From positions 1 to 23,877 of the forward strand of contig LSRY02000097.1 of NCBI GenBank assembly GCA_001643675.2: a stretch of DNA of 23,877 nt. Direction: 5' to 3'. This document shows, one piece after another, positions 21,601 through 23,877 of the stretch. How positions within the stretch are numbered: position 1 is the stretch's first letter; every line of letters starts with the position of its first letter. The position numbers and the translations under genes were made by a program. Source of the DNA: Monocercomonoides exilis. Lineage: Eukaryota; Preaxostyla; Oxymonadida; Polymastigidae. The notes under the pieces are model-generated. The model saw nothing but the letters and a program-made list of their open reading frames with translations, had not been told where the DNA came from and did no database searches.

Positions 21601-23877
21601 CTAATCTTTCAAATAGCTCACCGATTAGCAAAAAGAAAGAGAAAGAAGCAGTTCCTCTGCCACCCGTGAGCATTCCGCTGAGCAAGACGCCTGTTGAGAA
21701 GAGCGGACTTCGTGTTATTGTTGTTGGGCCACCCTTGTCAGGAAAATCGACTGTGGCGCATGTTCTGTCACGAGTACTCAATCTACGTGTGATTGATGTG
21801 GAAGACCTGCCTCCAACCGCATCGAAGCAGATTGCACTGGACGAGGCGAAGGAGATTGTGAGTGGCGGATCTATTTCAGCAGACACATTGGCTGCGCATA
21901 TTGCAGAGTCATGTAGAGCAGCTGATCCAACACCAGACGATGAAGAAGGAGAAGGAGAAGGAGACAAAAGTGTGGAAGAGGAAAAGAAGAAATTAACTGG
22001 AAAAGAACAAAAAGAGAAGCAAACAGAAATGCATCTAACAGCACTGTATACACCACCTGATCCATATGCACTGGCAGCGAAAGCAGCAGAAGCGGCAAAG
22101 GCAACAGCTTCAGCGTTACTTTTTGAAGTGACAGCTGCCTCGCAAAAGGGGAAGAAAGGGAAGAAAGGCAGTGAGAAGGAGAAGAGCGGAGCAAGTGGAA
22201 GCAAAAATGATGGAGACAAGAAAGGGAAAAAGAAAGAAGACTCCAAAACAGCCGGAAAGAAGAGCACAAAAGACGAAAAGAAAGGAAAAGGCTCCAACCA
22301 AAAGGGGAAGAAAGACACATCCAACAGCGATGCCACAGTCGAAGGAGAAAGTGGCGCAGATGCAGAGATAGAGCCGATGCCGTATGCTGCGAGTCTGCCC
22401 TTTGCGAAGGGAGACTACCGTGGGTGGGTGCTCGACGGCTTCCCCGCGACGAAAGAGCAGGCAGCAGCGCTGCTGCGGTGTGGAGTGCAGCCAGATGTGG
22501 TTGTGGTGCTTGGGGCAAGTGATACGGATGAAGCACCGGCGGAGGCAGTGCAGGAGATCCAGCTGTCACTGAGGGCAGCACGAGTGGTGGAGGCAGTGAG
22601 GAAGGAAGGCATGGGGAGAAGGGGAAGTTTTGAGGGAGAAAGAGGAGATGAAGATGAGTGGAGCGAAGAGATGGGTGTGCACCCAGCAATTGTGGGGAGA
22701 ATGGGGTTGTTCAAAAAGGAGAGTGCAAAAGTGCTGCATCTGCTGTCGAAGGACGATGCAGAATATGCCAATGCTGCAGAAGACGATGAAAATGAGGAGG
22801 AGAACGAAGAAAGAGAAGGTGAAGGAGAAGGAGAAGATGGAGATGGTGATGAAGCTGACAATGATAATACCGATCAAAACAGAACCACTTCCAAAAAGAA
22901 ATCCAAAGGCAAGCTACTTCCAATCCCGGACTGTTTCGCCCGCATTGTGAAAGTGCCATATACTCTTCCAATGCACCTGTCACACGGGAGAGTGCTGCAA
23001 TCTGTGTGTCCTGTGTTCCCCAGAGCAGAAAGGATGGAAAGCTACGACGATGTCCTGCCCACACAGCGCGTCTTTGGCTGGTCGCGGCACTTCTGCCCAG
23101 TCACATTCAAGGAAGAGAATGCACTGGTGGTGGGGGACAGCCAGTTCTGCTGCATCTACCGCAGCCATGTCTACTTGTTTGCAGGGGCGGAGCAGCAGGC
23201 GCGATTTATGGATGCTCCTTTCTATTATGCAGAAGGAGGGCCAGGCTGTGTGCCTCCTCTGAGATGTGTGGTGGTTGGGTCGCACGGAGCAGGGAAGACA
23301 ACAGCAGCAGAGATGATAGCGAAGCAGTGTGGTGTGCGGGTGATTGGAAGGAAAGAGGTGATGATGTGGAAGAAAGAAGAGGAGATGCAGCAGAAACGAG
23401 CAGCAGAGCTGGCGGCGGCTGGAATGAAAGCAGAGAATTTAGCAAAGAAAGAGGCGAGGTTGGCGAAGAAAGAATACAAGCGTGTCGAAGAGGAGAGGAA
23501 GAAAGAGGCAGCAGAAGCAGCCAGATTGGCGTCTGGTTCGAAGGCGGGTCTGTCAGAAAAGGACAGAAAGAAGAAGAAGCCGAAGGTGGACTACGAGAAA
23601 GAGGAGGATGAGGAAAAGGAGAAAGATGCAGAGGAAGAAGGAGCTGAGGAAGAGGAAGAAGAAGGCAGAGATGAAAATGACGAAAATAACTTTGACATGG
23701 AAGAAGGAGAAGAAGGCGAAGAACGCACAGCAGAGGAAGAAGGAGAGGAAGCAGAGGCAGATATTCCAGTGTTCCCGCTCCTCATCTCTCGTCTGAAGGC
23801 GCTGAAAGGGTTTGTGCTGGATGGCTACCCAACAACCGCCGAAGACTGCGAGGTGCTGCTGAAGGATGGGCTGTGCC
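15632..23877 (+). CDS. AK9: Adenylate kinase 9-like multi-domain nucleotide kinase, 3' incomplete
   Basis: AK9 proteins hold several adenylate-kinase modules and phosphorylate nucleoside mono- and diphosphates; they are associated with cilia/flagella. The start is MAEKTFDDKLPGQ (15632-15671), with introns at 15672-15824 and 15983-16092 (GTACGT donor). Three P-loops are visible: GPSLSGKTT (15899), GPPLSGKST (21726) and GSHGAGKTT (23277). Each is followed by a nucleotide-binding DG-x-P-x-T motif: DGLPTT (16201), DGFPAT (22434), DGYPTT (23820). Before P-loops 2 and 3 lies the linker module typical of AK9, with HFCPV followed by a conserved aromatic/NPR segment (about 21118-21328 and 23070-23215). 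Between these parts are very long Glu/Lys, Ser and Pro-rich insertions. The frame changes at 16414-16417, 17771-17774, about 17900-17950, 20180-20183 and 20304-20308, possibly also within 19440-19720. The protein continues past the window. Confidence 0.87.
15825..16260 (+). other. Kinase module 1 of the AK9-like protein
   Basis: The Walker A loop at 15899-15925 (GPSLSGKTT) follows a short beta strand (SFAVV). The 110-bp intron at 15983-16092 splits the module after FISPETA. The next exon gives SSGQAIDDALVLEAVNAML and GYVLDGLPTTIEQ, the expected NMP-binding helix and DG-x-P motif about 65 codons after the P-loop (intron removed), normal spacing for an adenylate kinase. A further beta strand, PPDVFIVLEVS, lies at about 16746 after a Ser/Pro-rich insertion. 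LID arginines are not obvious. Confidence 0.8.
17130..18860 (+). repeat. Long GAA/GAG-rich purine tract encoding Glu/Lys-rich insertion
   Basis: Almost every codon here is GAA, GAG, AAG, AAA or AGA/AGG, giving charged protein (EEEGEEEE-type runs) within the AK9-like gene. The plus strand is strongly purine-rich for more than 1.5 kb, with few pyrimidine tracts. The predicted protein is a charged single-helix or disordered spacer between kinase modules. At least one frame change falls next to this area (17900-17950). Confidence 0.7.
19395..19720 (+). repeat. TCA/TCT serine-repeat block in the AK9-like gene
   Basis: Two poly-Ser repeats (about 19395-19449 and 19650-19710) flank Ser/Pro/Thr-rich sequence. 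In one frame the sequence between them becomes Leu/His-rich, in another it stays Ser/Pro/Thr-rich (QSIRRPSSPSSPSS), so I suspect a pair of compensating indels at the two repeats. Past 19720 the frame used before the block is again the sensible one (LLSQLATSIQDTLPLPP). Confidence 0.6.
21118..22600 (+). other. Linker module plus kinase module 2 of the AK9-like protein
   Basis: The linker begins HPFYRHFCPVHWAL and ends FVANPRRFLRVGPPLP, the same pattern that precedes internal kinase domains in human AK9. After an acidic spacer comes the P-loop (21726-21752, GPPLSGKST). The DG-x-P motif (WVLDGFPATKEQAAALL) is 236 codons later rather than about 60, because a Lys/Gly-rich insertion (about 22140-22320) sits in the NMP-binding region. 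The beta strand QPDVVVVLGAS follows. Whether this module is catalytically competent cannot be judged from sequence. Confidence 0.8.
23070..23877 (+). other. Linker module plus start of kinase module 3 of the AK9-like protein
   Basis: The linker reads FGWSRHFCPVTFKEENAL and is followed by a variant of the NPR segment in which the Asn-Pro-Arg is replaced (RFMDAPFYY). The P-loop GSHGAGKTTAAEMIAKQCG is at 23277-23333. After an Ala/Lys/Glu-rich coiled insertion, the DG-x-P motif (FVLDGYPTTAEDCEVLL) appears 181 codons after the P-loop. The window ends 15 codons later. Confidence 0.78.

Noticed and set aside
21128-22336. 402-codon Ser/Phe-rich open frame on the minus strand
   Set aside because: It is the antisense shadow of the AK9-like kinase: the plus strand carries the P-loop, DG-x-P and linker motifs over the same bases, and GAA-rich coding leaves the reverse strand open as Ser/Phe/Leu.
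8286-23877. Euplotes-like nuclear code with pervasive +1 frameshifting
   Set aside because: TGA ends RPABC4 and TMEM231 at the expected places, several breaks lie far upstream of the next stop and in homopolymers, and a multi-gene stretch this long does not fit gene-sized Euplotes macronuclear chromosomes.
1-23877. CRISPR arrays, transposable elements, rRNA or tRNA genes
   Set aside because: I saw no spaced direct repeats, no transposase or reverse transcriptase motifs, no terminal inverted repeats and no tRNA-like or rRNA-like sequence. The repeats present are simple trinucleotide tracts inside coding sequence.

Overview
This is nuclear DNA from a eukaryote with a compact genome. Genes are 46-265 bp apart and carry short GT-AG introns (about 34-153 bp). 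Genes on both strands share short divergent promoters or convergent 3' ends. TAA and TGA both act as stops at the ends of recognisable proteins, so the code looks standard. Two genes belong to cilium biology (a TMEM231 homologue and an adenylate kinase 9-like gene), so the organism probably builds a cilium or flagellum. A short TRAPPC4 without the insert seen in human argues mildly for a protist or early-branching lineage. I cannot name the species.

Layout. Positions 1-8021 (minus strand) hold one very long, or several adjacent, low-complexity coding region(s). A Lys/Glu-rich coiled-coil start near 8021 leads into a Ser/Pro-rich middle and then a Lys/Arg/Ser/Glu-rich end that leaves the window at base 1. 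I recognise no family. Positions 8286-11822 (plus) encode a CEBPZ/Mak21/Noc1 ribosome-biogenesis protein. Positions 12062-13542 (minus) encode TMEM231 in many small exons, and 13732-14231 (minus) TRAPPC4. Positions 14410-15102 (plus) encode a POLE3-like histone-fold protein, and 15266-15585 (minus) the 58-residue RNA polymerase subunit RPABC4/Rpb12. Positions 15632-23877 (plus, running off the end) encode a huge AK9-like multi-domain nucleotide kinase, with three P-loop kinase modules separated by very long acidic and serine-rich insertions.

The genes do not form one pathway. CEBPZ, TRAPPC4, POLE3 and RPABC4 are housekeeping genes for ribosome assembly, vesicle tethering, DNA replication/chromatin and transcription; TMEM231 and AK9 are cilium-associated.

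The most striking features are the extreme low-complexity coding (GAA/GAG and TCT/TCA repeats with strong strand asymmetry) and repeated single-base frame breaks inside otherwise well-conserved genes. Several breaks sit in short homopolymer runs, so assembly or read errors are the simplest explanation, but real recoding or polymorphism is not excluded from sequence alone.
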